Assembly: GCA_902625365.1 (NCBI GenBank)
Contig: CACOAX010000001.1
Span: 40,310-104,309, forward strand
DNA length: 64,000 bases
Direction: 5' to 3'
Origin: an uncultured Alphaproteobacteria bacterium
GTDB taxonomy: Bacteria; Pseudomonadota; Alphaproteobacteria; HIMB59; GCA-002718135
The translations under genes were made by a program, and so were the position numbers. Shown piece by piece: positions 34,842-47,143 of the stretch. The notes below the pieces were generated by a model. It did not search any database and was not told the DNA's origin. It saw only the letters and a program-made list of their open reading frames with translations. Position 1 is the stretch's first letter; every line of letters begins with the position of its first letter.

Positions 34842-35593
34842 TTCAGTAATATTTTTGAATATTTTTTTGATAAAAAATTATATATTTTCATTGAAGACCT
34901 ATACCAATTAAATTGTTTAATAAAAGAAATACTAACCACACCTTTACCAGAACCAACTAAAAGGATTTCACTAAATTGATGTAAACTAGAAATATTAATA
35001 TCTGTTCTATAAATTTTATAAGGGAGATTTTTAATTAAGTATTCTAGAGTAATTCCATAATAATAGTAATTTTTTGGAATAAATAATTTATTACCATTTA
35101 CAAATATTAAATTGGTCGTAGAACCTTCTAAAATTTTATTGTTAAAGTAAAAAAGAATCTCTTCTTTTTGTAAATTAATTTTTTTTTGTAAAGAAATTAT
35201 TTTTTTGTACTGTAAGTTTTTGAAGTTAGGTAAAACCCGTTGGAATCTAAAAAATTCTGCAGTAAAATACTTATGGTCTTTGTTTCGTTTACGTACAGAT
35301 AATGAGATTATTTTTTTTGTGACTGCAATTCTTAATAGGTGGTCGTAATTTTTAATTTTAGAATATTTATTTAAAAAATTGGTTAAAAGATTTTTTGAAA
35401 TTTTAATATCAATGCCAAAATATCTTAAATCTTTATTTAGTTTTTTTAAATGCTGATCAACTAAGATAAAATTTGGCTCTTTGCCAAATAGTCTAATGGT
35501 TGTAAAGATGCCCTTGTATCCCCAAAGAGAATTGAACTTAAGTAATTTAAAATTCTTAGCGTGAAAGGATTTTTTTAATAAGATATTTACCAT
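34838..35593 (-). CDS. pabC: aminotransferase class IV, probable 4-amino-4-deoxychorismate lyase
   Basis: PLP-fold type IV protein of 251 aa. The N-terminal GYKGIFTTIRLFG and DQHLKKL correspond to the usual GDGVFETIR and HLxRL. A lysine in NLQYKKIISLQ fits the PLP lysine, and LEGSTTNLIFV matches EGSxSNIF. It would release pyruvate from aminodeoxychorismate to give p-aminobenzoate. The sequence is diverged and very Lys/Ile-rich, so I rely partly on its place between pabA (38-bp overlap) and folP (4-bp overlap). A branched-chain or D-amino acid transaminase is less likely. Confidence 0.78.
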   Translation of the reverse strand: MVNILLKKSFHAKNFKLLKFNSLWGYKGIFTTIRLFGKEPNFILVDQHLKKLNKDLRYFGIDIKISKNLLTNFLNKYSKIKNYDHLLRIAVTKKIISLSVRKRNKDHKYFTAEFFRFQRVLPNFKNLQYKKIISLQKKINLQKEEILFYFNNKILEGSTTNLIFVNGNKLFIPKNYYYYGITLEYLIKNLPYKIYRTDINISSLHQFSEILLVGSGKGVVSISFIKQFNWYRSSMKIYNFLSKKYSKILLK

Positions 35594-36113
35594 TTGGAGT
35601 TAAAAATGAATCTGGGTGAAACTGTAATCCATAGACTTTATTAATATCATCTTCAACCGCCATTGCTACATTTGTTTTTACACAACGCATTGTAATTATC
35701 ATTGATTGAGAAACAAATGGTTCAGTCATTTTTAAGGAATGATATCGACCTCCTAAAAAACTAAAATTTTTTTTAAAAATTGATTTATCGTTAGTAACTT
35801 TAATATGACTCTGATAACCATGAAGAATATTTTTTTGTTGAACTATTTTAGCTCCTTCACAAAAAACTATTTGTTGGAAACCTAAACATATTCCTAATAT
35901 TTTTTTCTTTCCTTTATATTTATTGTAAATCTTAGTTGTTAATGGATAATCTTTTGGTTCACCAGGGCCTGGTGAAAGAACGATCGTCGAAGATTTTTTT
36001 AGTTTTGTTTGATCTATTTCATAATAATTTGAAACAAATGTTGGCTCAATACTATCTAGTAGATGAGCTAAATTGTATGTGAATGAATCTTCGTGATCAA
36101 TGAGATAAATCAT
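35556..36113 (-). CDS. pabA: aminodeoxychorismate synthase glutamine amidotransferase subunit
   Basis: Class I glutamine amidotransferase of 185 aa. The N-terminus YLIDHEDSFTYNLAHLL is typical, the nucleophile lies in GICLGFQQIVF, and the His of the triad in LQFHPDSF, where Asp replaces the usual Glu. The HGYQSHIKV segment matches PabA/TrpG. Placed directly after pabB (sharing one base in TAATG), it supplies ammonia to PabB. PabA and TrpG are often interchangeable; operon context favours folate. It overlaps pabC by 38 bp. Confidence 0.88.
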   Translation of the reverse strand: MIYLIDHEDSFTYNLAHLLDSIEPTFVSNYYEIDQTKLKKSSTIVLSPGPGEPKDYPLTTKIYNKYKGKKKILGICLGFQQIVFCEGAKIVQQKNILHGYQSHIKVTNDKSIFKKNFSFLGGRYHSLKMTEPFVSQSMIITMRCVKTNVAMAVEDDINKVYGLQFHPDSFLTPNGKYLIKKILSR

Positions 36114-37318
36114 TAGTTAAATAGATCTAAAAGTGATTTAGCTTTAATATAATTTTCATTATATTCTTTTTTTGCGGTACTGCCTAAGATCACACCACTA
36201 GCAACTGATAATTCGATATCATTTTTAAAATTAAGTAGTGTTCTAATCATTATGTTAAATCGCATATCACCATTTGAATGTATAATTCCAAAACTGCCTG
36301 TATAAATATTTCTGTCAAATTTTTCTTTTCTATTTAGAAGTTGAATAGTACTAATTTTTGGACAACCAATAACTGAACCGCCTGGCATTAAAGAAGAAAT
36401 TATATCATGGTTACTCATTTTATTTTTTATAACTCCCTTGATTGTAGTAACGTAATGAAAAAGATCTCGATATTCCTCAACTTTTTTTAGTTTATCTATT
36501 TTAACAGATCCAGTTTTACAAATTTTAGACAGATCATTTCTTTCCATATCAACAATCATATTATGTTCTTTAGTTTCTTTTTCATTTCTTCTAAAGAATG
36601 TGAGAGCTTTATTTTTATTTAAATGCTTTGTTTTTCTTAATGTTCCTGCAATAGGTTTAGTTATAATTGTATTTTCTTTTTTCAATATGAGTGTCTCTGG
36701 TGAACAACTTACGATATTATAGTCTTTTTCCCTGATAAGAAAACTTTCAGGCGATTCATTCATTTTCATTAGCTTCCAAAAAAGATCAATAGAATTGATA
36801 TTACCTTTTTTCGAATATGTTTGAGCTATTTTGATTTGATAAGTTTTTCCCTGTTTAATATTTTTAGAGAAATCATTAAATATCTTAGAGTACTGCTTTA
36901 AAGATAAATTAAGATTAAACTTTTTATTTAACTGTAAATATTTTTTCATATTGATACTTATATTTCTAAAATTGGGTTTAATGCTTTTGATTATTATTTT
37001 TTTACCAATACTAATTTTAGTTTGTGGCTTGTAAAATACACCGCTATGAAAGTTTTTAGATCGCTGTTTTGGAAACTTTATTCCTATATTTTCACAAAGA
37101 AGTTTATAACCAAAGAAACCGACATAACAATTCAATTCTTCAATCTTAGATTTTTTTGATTTTGATTGGATATTAAGAAAATATTTTAGATTTTTTTTAT
37201 TAATAATAATTCTTCTAGAAAAATCAGTATAGATGTCATAACCCTTATCAGTTTTATAAATTATAAGAGGTTTATCTGATTGATATAGTCTATTTAGATA
37301 TTCTTTATTGTTCAGCAC
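36113..37318 (-). CDS. pabB: aminodeoxychorismate synthase component I
   Basis: Chorismate-binding enzyme of 401 aa, first gene of the pab-fol operon. Motifs: QIKIAQTYSKKG, PIAGTLRKTK, DMERNDLSKICKTGSV, LMPGGSVIGCPK and a C-terminal region with YTGSFGIIHSNGDM. PIAGT has Ala where E. coli PabB has Lys (PIKGT); this occurs in TrpE and in many PabB proteins lacking the Lys nucleophile. The start is GTG at 37318, 28 bp from the divergent DUF2141 gene. An anthranilate synthase role cannot be excluded, but every downstream gene is for folate. Confidence 0.85.
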   Translation of the reverse strand: MLNNKEYLNRLYQSDKPLIIYKTDKGYDIYTDFSRRIIINKKNLKYFLNIQSKSKKSKIEELNCYVGFFGYKLLCENIGIKFPKQRSKNFHSGVFYKPQTKISIGKKIIIKSIKPNFRNISINMKKYLQLNKKFNLNLSLKQYSKIFNDFSKNIKQGKTYQIKIAQTYSKKGNINSIDLFWKLMKMNESPESFLIREKDYNIVSCSPETLILKKENTIITKPIAGTLRKTKHLNKNKALTFFRRNEKETKEHNMIVDMERNDLSKICKTGSVKIDKLKKVEEYRDLFHYVTTIKGVIKNKMSNHDIISSLMPGGSVIGCPKISTIQLLNRKEKFDRNIYTGSFGIIHSNGDMRFNIMIRTLLNFKNDIELSVASGVILGSTAKKEYNENYIKAKSLLDLFN

Positions 37319-37346
37319 TTGATTCTATTATAATTAGGATACTTAT

Positions 37347-37769
37347 ATGAAAAGTTTTTTTACTAAAATATTCTTTTTTGGCTTAACAGTCACATGGTCT
37401 TTAGGTCTTTTTGCACATGGAACTATCATTTTTCCAAATGTAGAACATGGTGATGGCTACATTGATGTTAAGATATATGACTCAAAAGAGAGCTTTTTGG
37501 ATGAAGAATTAGCTATTGAGAGCGTCAGAAAAAGAGTGCAAAAAGGTGAGGTTGTTGTTCCTTTGAGTAAGATACATGAAGGAAAAATAGCAATTGTTGC
37601 CTATCATGATGAAGATTCAGACGGAAAATTAAAGACTGGATTATTCTGGAGACCAAAAGAAGGTTTTGCCTTTAGTAATAATTATCAACCAAAAGGTCCT
37701 CCATCGTTTGAAAAAGCCGCAATCATTTTAGTTCATGGCGAACCCGTGGTAATAGAACTTAATTATTAA
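37347..37769 (+). CDS. DUF2141 family exported protein
   Basis: Small secreted protein of 140 aa with a signal peptide ending LFAHG. It shows the DUF2141 pattern: an early strand segment, AIVAYHDEDSDGKLKTGLFWRPKEGFAFSN-type sequence (only partly quoted here as AYHDEDSDGKL and PKEGFAFSNN), and GPPSFEKAAIIL. These proteins have a transthyretin-like beta fold of unknown function and are periplasmic or outer-membrane associated. It lies 11 nt upstream of cysS and may be its operon's first gene. Confidence 0.85.
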   Translation: MKSFFTKIFFFGLTVTWSLGLFAHGTIIFPNVEHGDGYIDVKIYDSKESFLDEELAIESVRKRVQKGEVVVPLSKIHEGKIAIVAYHDEDSDGKLKTGLFWRPKEGFAFSNNYQPKGPPSFEKAAIILVHGEPVVIELNY

Positions 37770-37780
37770 AAATTATACTG

Positions 37781-39163
37781 ATGTCATTACAGTTACAAAA
37801 CACATTAAGTGGTAAAAAAGAATTTTTTAAACCAGTTAATCCAGATCATGTAAGAATATATGCGTGCGGCCCAACTGTTTACAATTTCGCGCACATAGGT
37901 AATGCACGTATGGCAGTTGTAAATGATTTATTAGTTCGTGTATTAAAAACACAATTTAAACAAGTGACCTATGTGTCTAATATCACAGACATTGATGACA
38001 AGATTATAGAAGCTTCTAAAGAAACGGGTGAAGACATTAGTGTTATCACAAATAAATATACAGAGATTTACAATAATGACATGAGCGCACTTGGCGTTAA
38101 TCTTCCTGATATTCAGCCAAGGGCAACTGATCATATTAAAGAAATGATCGAGTTAATAAAAAAATTAATTGATGAAAATAAAGCTTATGAAAAAGAGGGT
38201 CATGTTTTATTTCATGTGCCAAGTTTTGATAATTATGGAATTCTTTCAAAAAGAAATAGAGATGAACAAATAGCTGGAAGCCGTGTTGAAGTAGCACCGT
38301 TCAAAAAAGATCCAGCAGATTTTATTTTATGGAAACCATCTCCTTCTCCCTTACCTGGTTGGGATTCACCCTGGGGATTTGGAAGACCGGGATGGCATTT
38401 AGAGTGCTCCGTTATGTCAGAAAAATCACTAGGTCTTCCTTTTGATATCCATAGTGGTGGTATTGACTTGGTGTTTCCGCATCATGAAAATGAAATAGCG
38501 CAAACTTGTTCTATATCTGAAAACAAAGATCCTAAAGATTTTGCAACTTATTGGTTTCATAATGGATTTGTTAATGTTGAGGGAGAAAAAATGTCAAAGT
38601 CAATTGGCAATATTAAGCTCGTTCATGAACTCAATAAAAAATACAAGGGAGAGGTTTTGAGACTAACATTGTTATCAGCTCATTACAAACAGCCATTGAA
38701 CTGGACAGAAGAAATCATTGAACAAAATAGCAAAATGATCGATCGACTTTATAGAGTTCTATTAGAGCTGTCAGAAGTTGAAATAGATACTAACTTACCT
38801 TCTGATTCTATAATGGAATCATTTTTAGATGATTTGAATACACCTAAAGTCATTGCAAAACTTAATGAAGAAGCAAATGATACTTCATCTGCATCTGATG
38901 AAAGAAAAAAAGAAATCAAAAAAAATCTTCTTTCTGCCGGTAAAATATTAGGTATTCTTGGAGATGATCCAGGAAATTGGTTAGGCTATAATCAAAAAGA
39001 TACTGAAAATACTCAAGAAATTGAAAGGTTGATAAATGAACGTAATGAAGCTAGACGCAGTAAAAATTTTAATTTGGCAGATACTATTAGGGACACATTA
39101 AAAGATAAAGGCATAGAAATAGAAGATACTGATAAAGGAACGATTTGGCGGAAATCTAGATGA
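37781..39163 (+). CDS. cysS: cysteinyl-tRNA synthetase
   Basis: Class I aminoacyl-tRNA synthetase of 460 aa. Zinc/substrate ligands fit C29 (YACGPTVYN), C209 (HLECSVM), H234 and E238 (FPHHENE). The ATP motifs are HIGN (38-41) and KMSKS (270-274). The DALR-like helical anticodon domain fills the C-terminal third and ends in [12 protein letters not shown]. It overlaps thrS by 4 nt (ATGA). Essential for translation. Confidence 0.97.
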   Translation: MSLQLQNTLSGKKEFFKPVNPDHVRIYACGPTVYNFAHIGNARMAVVNDLLVRVLKTQFKQVTYVSNITDIDDKIIEASKETGEDISVITNKYTEIYNNDMSALGVNLPDIQPRATDHIKEMIELIKKLIDENKAYEKEGHVLFHVPSFDNYGILSKRNRDEQIAGSRVEVAPFKKDPADFILWKPSPSPLPGWDSPWGFGRPGWHLECSVMSEKSLGLPFDIHSGGIDLVFPHHENEIAQTCSISENKDPKDFATYWFHNGFVNVEGEKMSKSIGNIKLVHELNKKYKGEVLRLTLLSAHYKQPLNWTEEIIEQNSKMIDRLYRVLLELSEVEIDTNLPSDSIMESFLDDLNTPKVIAKLNEEANDTSSASDERKKEIKKNLLSAGKILGILGDDPGNWLGYNQKDTENTQEIERLINERNEARRSKNFNLADTIRDTLKDKGIEIEDTDKGTIWRKSR

Positions 39164-41085
39164 GTGAAAAAATAATAATTACATTTCCAGATGGAAATAA
39201 AAAGGAAGTTGATAAAGGCATCAGTGGTCTTGAATTGGCATCACAAATTTCTAAATCTCTTGCCAAAGAATCAGTCGCTATAAAAATTAATAATGAGATA
39301 AAAGATATTAGTTTACCTATTAACGGTGATGCATCTGTATCAATTTTAAAAAGAGATAGCGAGGAAGCACTTGAATTAATACGACATGATTGTGCTCATG
39401 TAATGGCAGAAGCCGTCCAAGAATTATTCCCTGGAACTCAAGTTACAATTGGTCCAGCAATTGAAAATGGTTTCTATTATGATTTTGCAAGAGATGAACC
39501 TTTTACTATTGCTGATCTTCCAAAAATTGAAAAGAAGATGCATGATATCATTCAAAGAAACAAAAATTTTATAAGAGAAGTATGGTCTAAAGAAGAATCG
39601 ATAAAATATTTTAAAGACAAAGGTGAAGACTATAAAGTTGAATTAATTAATGATCTGCCTGATAATGAGGAAATCAGTATTTACAAACAAGGTGATTGGT
39701 TAGACTTGTGCAGAGGTCCTCATATGGTTTCAACAAAACAAATTGGTAAAGGATTTAAATTAATGAAAGTTGCTGGTGCTTACTGGCGAGGTGACTCATC
39801 TAATGCAATGCTAACAAGAATTTATGGAACAGCCTGGGCAACAGAAAAGGGTCTTGAGCAACACCTTTTACAAATTGAAGAAGCAGAAAAAAGAGATCAC
39901 CGAAAACTAGGAAGAGAAATGGATTTATTTCATTTTCAGGAAGAGGCCCCTGGAGCGGTTTTTTGGCATCCTAAAGGTTGGACATTATTCCAGTCACTAA
40001 TAAATTATATGCGAAACAGACAAGACAAAGCAGGTTACGTAGAAACTAATACGCCAGACATGATGGATAAGTCTCTATGGGAAACATCTGGTCACTGGGA
40101 TAAATTTAGTGACATGATGTTTAGGACTGAAGCTAAAGACGATAAAATTTATGCTATCAAACCAATGAATTGCCCTGGTGCTGTAGAAATTTTTAAACAA
40201 GGATTAAAAAGTTATAGAGACTTACCATTTCTATTATCTGAATTTGGAAAAGTTCATCGTTATGAACCATCAGGTGCTCTTCATGGATTAATGAGGGTGA
40301 GAGCATTTACACAAGATGATGCACATATATTTTGTACAGAAGATCAAATTACACAAGAGAGTAAAACGGTATGTGATTTGATACTTAGTATCTATAAGGA
40401 CTTTGGTTTTGATAATGTTAGAATTAAATTTTCAGATCGTCCTGAAAAACGCGTAGGCGATGATGACATTTGGGATAAGGCTGAAGCTGCATTAATGCAA
40501 GCCATGGAAGCGACGGGTCTTGAGTACTCACTCAACCCAGGAGAAGGTGCATTTTACGGTCCAAAATTAGAGTTTGTTTTACGTGATGCAATTGGCAGAG
40601 ACTGGCAATGCGGAACATTACAGGTAGATTTAAATTTACCTGGAAGATTAGGAGCTACTTATATTGGTGAAGATGGTAATAAAAAAATACCAGTCATGTT
40701 GCATAGAGCTCTATTTGGTTCCTTGGAGAGATTCACTGGCATTCTAATTGAACATTATGCAGGTCATCTTCCTTTTTGGCTTTCTCCACTGCAAGCGGTA
40801 GTTGCTACAATTACATCTGATACTGATGAGTATGCATATGAAGTACAAAAAGAATTGGTTTCAAAAGGAATCAGGGCAGAAATAGATACACGTAATGAAA
40901 AAATTGGTTATAAAATACGAGAACACAGTAATAGTAAAGTGCCAGCAATTATAGCTGTTGGAAAAAAAGAAGCTCAAGATAAAACAGTATCTGTTAGAAG
41001 AATAGGATCTTCTGAAACAAATACCTTTAAATTAGAAGATATTGTTACTAGCTTATCTAAAGAAGCAAAATCACCAGTAGAATAA
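39160..41085 (+). CDS. thrS: threonyl-tRNA synthetase
   Basis: Class II synthetase of 641 aa with the full domain set. The TGS domain is at residues 1-65 ([17 protein letters not shown]). The editing domain contains [12 protein letters not shown] and the later LDLCRGPHM, the HxxxH and CxxxH-type site that clears mischarged Ser. The catalytic core has [10 protein letters not shown] (zinc Cys), [16 protein letters not shown] (motif 2) and an anticodon domain with [15 protein letters not shown]. It is translationally coupled to cysS and followed after 3 nt by hemB. Confidence 0.97.
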   Translation: MSEKIIITFPDGNKKEVDKGISGLELASQISKSLAKESVAIKINNEIKDISLPINGDASVSILKRDSEEALELIRHDCAHVMAEAVQELFPGTQVTIGPAIENGFYYDFARDEPFTIADLPKIEKKMHDIIQRNKNFIREVWSKEESIKYFKDKGEDYKVELINDLPDNEEISIYKQGDWLDLCRGPHMVSTKQIGKGFKLMKVAGAYWRGDSSNAMLTRIYGTAWATEKGLEQHLLQIEEAEKRDHRKLGREMDLFHFQEEAPGAVFWHPKGWTLFQSLINYMRNRQDKAGYVETNTPDMMDKSLWETSGHWDKFSDMMFRTEAKDDKIYAIKPMNCPGAVEIFKQGLKSYRDLPFLLSEFGKVHRYEPSGALHGLMRVRAFTQDDAHIFCTEDQITQESKTVCDLILSIYKDFGFDNVRIKFSDRPEKRVGDDDIWDKAEAALMQAMEATGLEYSLNPGEGAFYGPKLEFVLRDAIGRDWQCGTLQVDLNLPGRLGATYIGEDGNKKIPVMLHRALFGSLERFTGILIEHYAGHLPFWLSPLQAVVATITSDTDEYAYEVQKELVSKGIRAEIDTRNEKIGYKIREHSNSKVPAIIAVGKKEAQDKTVSVRRIGSSETNTFKLEDIVTSLSKEAKSPVE

Positions 41086-41088
41086 GTA

Positions 41089-42090
41089 ATGAATAATATG
41101 CAAGGCAAGTTTCCAAGTACAAGACTTAGACGTAATAGAATGAAAGAATTTTCTCGTCGTTTAGTAGCCGAAAATACTCTTAGCGTTAATGATTTAATCT
41201 TACCTTTATTTGTATGTGAGGGAAATAATATTGATGATCCTATTAATTCAATGCCTGGAGTTAGCAGATACTCTATTGATAAACTTTTAAACGAAGTAGA
41301 AAAAGCTGTTAAATTTAATATTCCTGCCATTGCAATCTTTCCGCAAATTGAAAGTAGTCTTAAAAATTCTAAGGGAAGTTTAGCTGTAGATGAAAACAAT
41401 TTGGTGTGCAGATCAATTAAAAGTATCAAAAAAGATTTTCCAAATATTGGTATCGTATGTGATGTTGCGTTAGATCCTTTTACGGACCATGGGCATGATG
41501 GTTTAGTTATTAATGATAAAATAGATAATGATAAAACTTTGGAGGTCTTGGAACAACAAGCTCTAATCCAAGCGAATGCTGGTTGTGATGTAATCGCCCC
41601 ATCCGATATGATGGATGGTAGGGTTGGAAGAATAAGAAGTGCATTAGACTCAAATAATTTAACAGATACCCTAATACTTTCTTATGCTGCGAAATATGCT
41701 TCAGGTTTTTATGGGCCTTTTAGAGATGCTATAGGTTCTGGTTCTAGTTTAGGTAAAGATGGTAAATTAACATATCAAATGGATCCATCAAACAGCGAGG
41801 AAGCGATTAGAGAAGTTGGATTAGATATAAGTGAAGGAGCAGATATGGTAATGGTTAAACCTGGTATGCCTTATCTTGATATTATTTCTAGAATAAAATC
41901 AGAATTTAAAGTTCCAACTTTTGCCTACCAAGTATCTGGTGAATATTCGATGATAAAAGAGTCAATTAATAAAGGTTGGCTCAATGAAAAAGTTATAATG
42001 GAATCTCTTTTATCTTTTAAAAGAGCAGGAGCAAATGGTATACTAACTTACTTCGCATTAGAAGCTGCTGAAAAATTAAAAAATGAATAA
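41089..42090 (+). CDS. hemB: delta-aminolevulinic acid dehydratase (porphobilinogen synthase)
   Basis: Tetrapyrrole enzyme of 333 aa that condenses two 5-aminolevulinates. The Schiff-base lysines are K202 ([15 protein letters not shown]) and K257 ([10 protein letters not shown]). The metal loop reads [12 protein letters not shown] (128-138), the Asp-rich Mg2+-type found in alphaproteobacteria and Pseudomonas, not the Cys-rich zinc type. This makes heme synthesis independent of zinc at this step. It overlaps hisI by 8 bp. Confidence 0.96.
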   Translation: MNNMQGKFPSTRLRRNRMKEFSRRLVAENTLSVNDLILPLFVCEGNNIDDPINSMPGVSRYSIDKLLNEVEKAVKFNIPAIAIFPQIESSLKNSKGSLAVDENNLVCRSIKSIKKDFPNIGIVCDVALDPFTDHGHDGLVINDKIDNDKTLEVLEQQALIQANAGCDVIAPSDMMDGRVGRIRSALDSNNLTDTLILSYAAKYASGFYGPFRDAIGSGSSLGKDGKLTYQMDPSNSEEAIREVGLDISEGADMVMVKPGMPYLDIISRIKSEFKVPTFAYQVSGEYSMIKESINKGWLNEKVIMESLLSFKRAGANGILTYFALEAAEKLKNE

Positions 42091-42556
42091 CATTCAATTT
42101 GAAAAAAGGAAATCTATAGAACAGGTTGAGGAGTCAAATGAACTTGCTCCAAAATTTGACTCAAACGGTCTGATACCAGTTGTGACTACAGATTTTTCAT
42201 CTGGTGAACTACTTATGCAAGGTTATATGAATGAAGAAGCCTTTAAAAAAACTATAAGTTTTGGCGAAGCTGTTTATTATTCTAGAAGTAGAAATACCCT
42301 TTGGCATAAGGGTAAAACAAGTGGATTAACTCAGAAGATAAAAGAAATAAGAATTGATGATGATCAAGATTGTGTTTGGTTAAGGGTTGATGTCAAAGGT
42401 GGTGCTAGCTGTCATGTAGGATATAGATCATGTTTTTATAGAAGTATTCCTTTGAATAATTCTAGCTCTAAAGTTGTTCTTGAATTTGAAGAGAAAGAAA
42501 AAGTTTTTGATCCTGAAGAAGTATATAAAGGTGCTCCAAATCCTACTAAACTATAA
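42083..42556 (+). CDS. hisI: phosphoribosyl-AMP cyclohydrolase
   Basis: Histidine biosynthesis enzyme (third step) of 157 aa. Signatures: [28 protein letters not shown] and the zinc cysteines C97, C110 and C117 ([16 protein letters not shown]). The first 25 residues and the C-terminal 30 are longer than in minimal HisI proteins of about 130 aa. No PR-ATP pyrophosphohydrolase domain (HisE) is fused. It is embedded between hemB and ribA with overlaps of 8 bp and 1 bp. Confidence 0.94.
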   Translation: MNNIQFEKRKSIEQVEESNELAPKFDSNGLIPVVTTDFSSGELLMQGYMNEEAFKKTISFGEAVYYSRSRNTLWHKGKTSGLTQKIKEIRIDDDQDCVWLRVDVKGGASCHVGYRSCFYRSIPLNNSSSKVVLEFEEKEKVFDPEEVYKGAPNPTKL

Positions 42557-43146
42557 TGTCAGAAAAGTTAAAGTTTATTGAAACTAGCAAACTTCCAACA
42601 GATATTGGAGAGTTCACTGTACATGCCTTTACAGATGAAAATGAATCTAAAGATCATTTAGCAATATGTATGGGTGACTTGCTTACTGATGAGCCAGTTT
42701 TATCAAGAATTCATTCGCAATGTATTACAGGGGAGTCTTTTTTTAGTATGAGATGTGATTGTAGATTCCAACTAACTGAATCATTAAAACAAATTGCTCA
42801 GATTGGAAGAGGGGTTATTTTTTATCTTCAACAAGAAGGAAGAGGCATTGGACTTTCAAATAAAATTAAAGCATATAGTTTACAAGACAAGGGGCTAGAT
42901 ACAGTTGAAGCTAATCATCAATTAGGTTTCAAAGATGATGAAAGAACATATGAAAATATTGCTGGAATGGTAAAATATTTAGCGATCAAAAAATTAGACT
43001 TGATGACTAATAACCCAAAAAAAATAAAAGCGCTTGAAGATATGGGTATCAAAGTAAACCAAAGAGTTCCTATTTTCTCAGACACAAATAAATATAATGA
43101 AAAATATATCTCAACTAAGAAAAGTAAACTTGGTCATTTAATCTAA
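42556..43146 (+). CDS. ribA: GTP cyclohydrolase II
   Basis: First enzyme of riboflavin synthesis, 196 aa, stand-alone rather than fused to RibB. Zinc ligands are C56, C67 and C69 (HSQCITGESFFSMRCDC). The GTP site is IFYLQQEGRGIGLSNKIKAY and the catalytic region LMTNNPKKIKAL. It shares one base with the hisI stop and is followed directly by a cupin gene (0-nt gap). Confidence 0.95.
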   Translation: MSEKLKFIETSKLPTDIGEFTVHAFTDENESKDHLAICMGDLLTDEPVLSRIHSQCITGESFFSMRCDCRFQLTESLKQIAQIGRGVIFYLQQEGRGIGLSNKIKAYSLQDKGLDTVEANHQLGFKDDERTYENIAGMVKYLAIKKLDLMTNNPKKIKALEDMGIKVNQRVPIFSDTNKYNEKYISTKKSKLGHLI

Positions 43147-43551
43147 GTGGAAGCAGATAATTTAATAAAAAAACTCAAAATGATTAGTCACCCTGAAGGG
43201 GGGCATTATGTTGAAAATTTTAAGAACGATAATGTTAGTCAAATTTATTACCTATTAAAAAGGAGTGAAAAATCACATTGGCATCGATTAACTAAAAATG
43301 AAATATTACATTTTTATTCTGGAGATCCTCTGGAGGTTTTTACATCTAGTGATGGAGTTAATTATGAAGCTTTTTCACTAGGCTCAGATAATAATTATAT
43401 TTATACAGTGAAGGCAAACAACTGGTTTGCTATGAGATCCTCCGGTTCTTACAGTTTAATTGGGTGCACTGTCGCACCTGCTTTTGATTTTAATGATTTT
43501 GAACTTGCACCTGCGTCGTGGCGACCCGAAAAATTTAAAATTGAGTTATAG
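43147..43551 (+). CDS. DUF985 cupin-domain protein
   Basis: Protein of 134 aa of the DUF985 cupin family. It starts with GTG immediately after the ribA stop. Family phrases: ISHPEGGHYVENF near the start, SHWHRLTKNEILHFYSGDPL (cupin motif 1 with metal-type His) and LIGCTVAPAFDFNDFELA near the end. Function unknown; homologues are single-domain beta barrels. It is the last gene of the cysS-thrS-hemB-hisI-ribA run. Confidence 0.88.
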   Translation: MEADNLIKKLKMISHPEGGHYVENFKNDNVSQIYYLLKRSEKSHWHRLTKNEILHFYSGDPLEVFTSSDGVNYEAFSLGSDNNYIYTVKANNWFAMRSSGSYSLIGCTVAPAFDFNDFELAPASWRPEKFKIEL

Positions 43552-43611
43552 TTTTCACTTTTCTTTAATTTAAATTCTTTATATATTAGTATTAAATAAC
43601 GGAGGTTCTAA

Positions 43612-45747
<2,136 letters not shown>

Positions 45748-45766
45748 AAAATATTTTAACATATTC

Positions 45767-45800
45767 AAAAGTGGAACTTAACGTTCCACTTTTTTTATTT
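45767..45800. terminator. bidirectional intrinsic terminator after katG
   Basis: Perfect 11-bp stem AAAAGTGGAAC / GTTCCACTTTT (45767-45777, 45783-45793) with a 5-nt loop, followed by a T-tract on the plus strand and preceded by A-rich sequence for the minus strand. It separates katG from the convergent NTF2-like gene. It is the only clear intrinsic terminator at a convergent junction in the window. Confidence 0.9.
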
Positions 45801-46115
45801 TGGCATATTAGTTGCGCCAGTTTCAAGTGAAATTATTTTACCATCTTTATATTTATATACTGCCATTACAGCCTGAGTGTTTCCATCTTTAAAAGTAACA
45901 AAAGAATGATGTATCCCAATTTCATCATTTTCATATACAATTCTAGACTTATCATCATTAATGTCATCACTCATAGCCCAACCTATAACATCGGACTTTG
46001 ATAAAACATTACCACTAGAATGCATTGTAAATTTAAAATCATCATGGATAATTTCGTTCATTCCTGCTTCATCTTTTTCGTTAAACACTTTCATATATTT
46101 TTCTAATATAGACAT
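45795..46115 (-). CDS. NTF2-like / SnoaL-type small protein
   Basis: Protein of 106 aa with the pattern of the NTF2-like fold: an N-terminal helix pair (LEKYMKVFNEKDEAGMNEIIHDDFKF), then alternating strands ending in VMAVYKYKDGKIISLETGA. It lacks a signal peptide. Such proteins may be small enzymes or ligand-binding domains; the active-site residues are not diagnostic. It lies alone between the katG terminator and the nucleoside transporter operon, 56 bp downstream of the latter. Confidence 0.7.
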   Translation of the reverse strand: MSILEKYMKVFNEKDEAGMNEIIHDDFKFTMHSSGNVLSKSDVIGWAMSDDINDDKSRIVYENDEIGIHHSFVTFKDGNTQAVMAVYKYKDGKIISLETGATNMPK

Positions 46116-46171
46116 ATTATCTCCTGATTTAGTATATTACTTATATAGATATTTTTCTAAAATAACTTAGA

Positions 46172-47143
46172 TTATCTTTCTTTAATATATGGCTGACCAA
46201 TTGCGTTAGGGGCAATTGCTTTACCAACAAAACCGGCAAGCAAAACAACAGTTAATACATAAGGTAATGCTTGTATTAGCTGAACAGGTATTTCACCAAT
46301 GGCAGGTAGTTCGACTCCTTGGAGTCTGATTTGAAGTGCATCGGTAAATCCAAAAAGTAAACAAGCTACTAATGCAGTTTTAGGATGCCACTTTCCAAAA
46401 ATCATAGCTGCTAAAGCTAAGTATCCTCTTCCAGCTGACATCTCTCTAAAGAAATTGGCATTAACTGCAGTTGATAAATGAGCTCCAGCAAAGGCAATTA
46501 AGACACCGTTGATTGCCAAAGCTTTATATCTCATTGCAAAGACATTTATGCCTGCCGTATCAACAGCACTGGGATTTTCTCCAACTGCTCTTAATCTCAA
46601 ACCAAAACTAGTTTTAAACACAACCCAAAAAACTAATGGAACTATAGCGTAAGCTAGGTATACAAAAATATAATGTCCACTTAATATATCACTATAAATT
46701 GTTCCAATTATCGGTACATCCCTTAAACTCTCAGCAAAAGGAAGATTAACTTCTAAAAAACGCTGATCTTCATTTAGTGTTGGTGTTAAACCTGCTTGCC
46801 CAAACCAAGCGGCTGCCAGAGCAGTGGTTAAACCAATTATTAAAATATTTATAGCAACACATGAAACAACTTGATCGCCCTTATAGGTAACTGAAGCAAA
46901 ACCGTGCAACATTGAAAGGCTAACGCATGCTATAATAGCCAACAATAAACCAAGCCATGGATTTCCTAAAAAATAAGAACCTACTGCAGCAACAAAGGCA
47001 GCCATAAGCATTTTTCCTTCTAAACTAAAATCAATAACCCCTGATCTTTCAGCAAATATTCCTGCCATAGCTGCAAATACTAATGGTGTTGAAATTCTTA
47101 AAGTAGAATTTATTAACGATGCAATATCAGATAAAAATTCCAT
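46172..47143 (-). CDS. nucleoside ABC transporter permease 2 (BMP-type)
   Basis: Inner-membrane permease of 323 aa in the branched-chain/ribose-type BPD family, with about eight to ten helices. It begins with LINSTLRISTPLVFAAMAGIFAERSG, typical of the second permease of nucleoside BMP transporters (YufQ/NupC-like). The coupling helix region includes LRAVGENPSAVDTAGI. It works with the other permease, the duplicated ATPase and the BMP receptor; the four genes are in one operon. It shares one base with the upstream permease stop. Confidence 0.9.
   Translation of the reverse strand: MEFLSDIASLINSTLRISTPLVFAAMAGIFAERSGVIDFSLEGKMLMAAFVAAVGSYFLGNPWLGLLLAIIACVSLSMLHGFASVTYKGDQVVSCVAINILIIGLTTALAAAWFGQAGLTPTLNEDQRFLEVNLPFAESLRDVPIIGTIYSDILSGHYIFVYLAYAIVPLVFWVVFKTSFGLRLRAVGENPSAVDTAGINVFAMRYKALAINGVLIAFAGAHLSTAVNANFFREMSAGRGYLALAAMIFGKWHPKTALVACLLFGFTDALQIRLQGVELPAIGEIPVQLIQALPYVLTVVLLAGFVGKAIAPNAIGQPYIKER

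Noticed and set aside
40974-41429. 151-aa minus-strand frame across the thrS-hemB junction
   Set aside because: Both plus-strand genes are intact and conserved there; the frame is a shadow.
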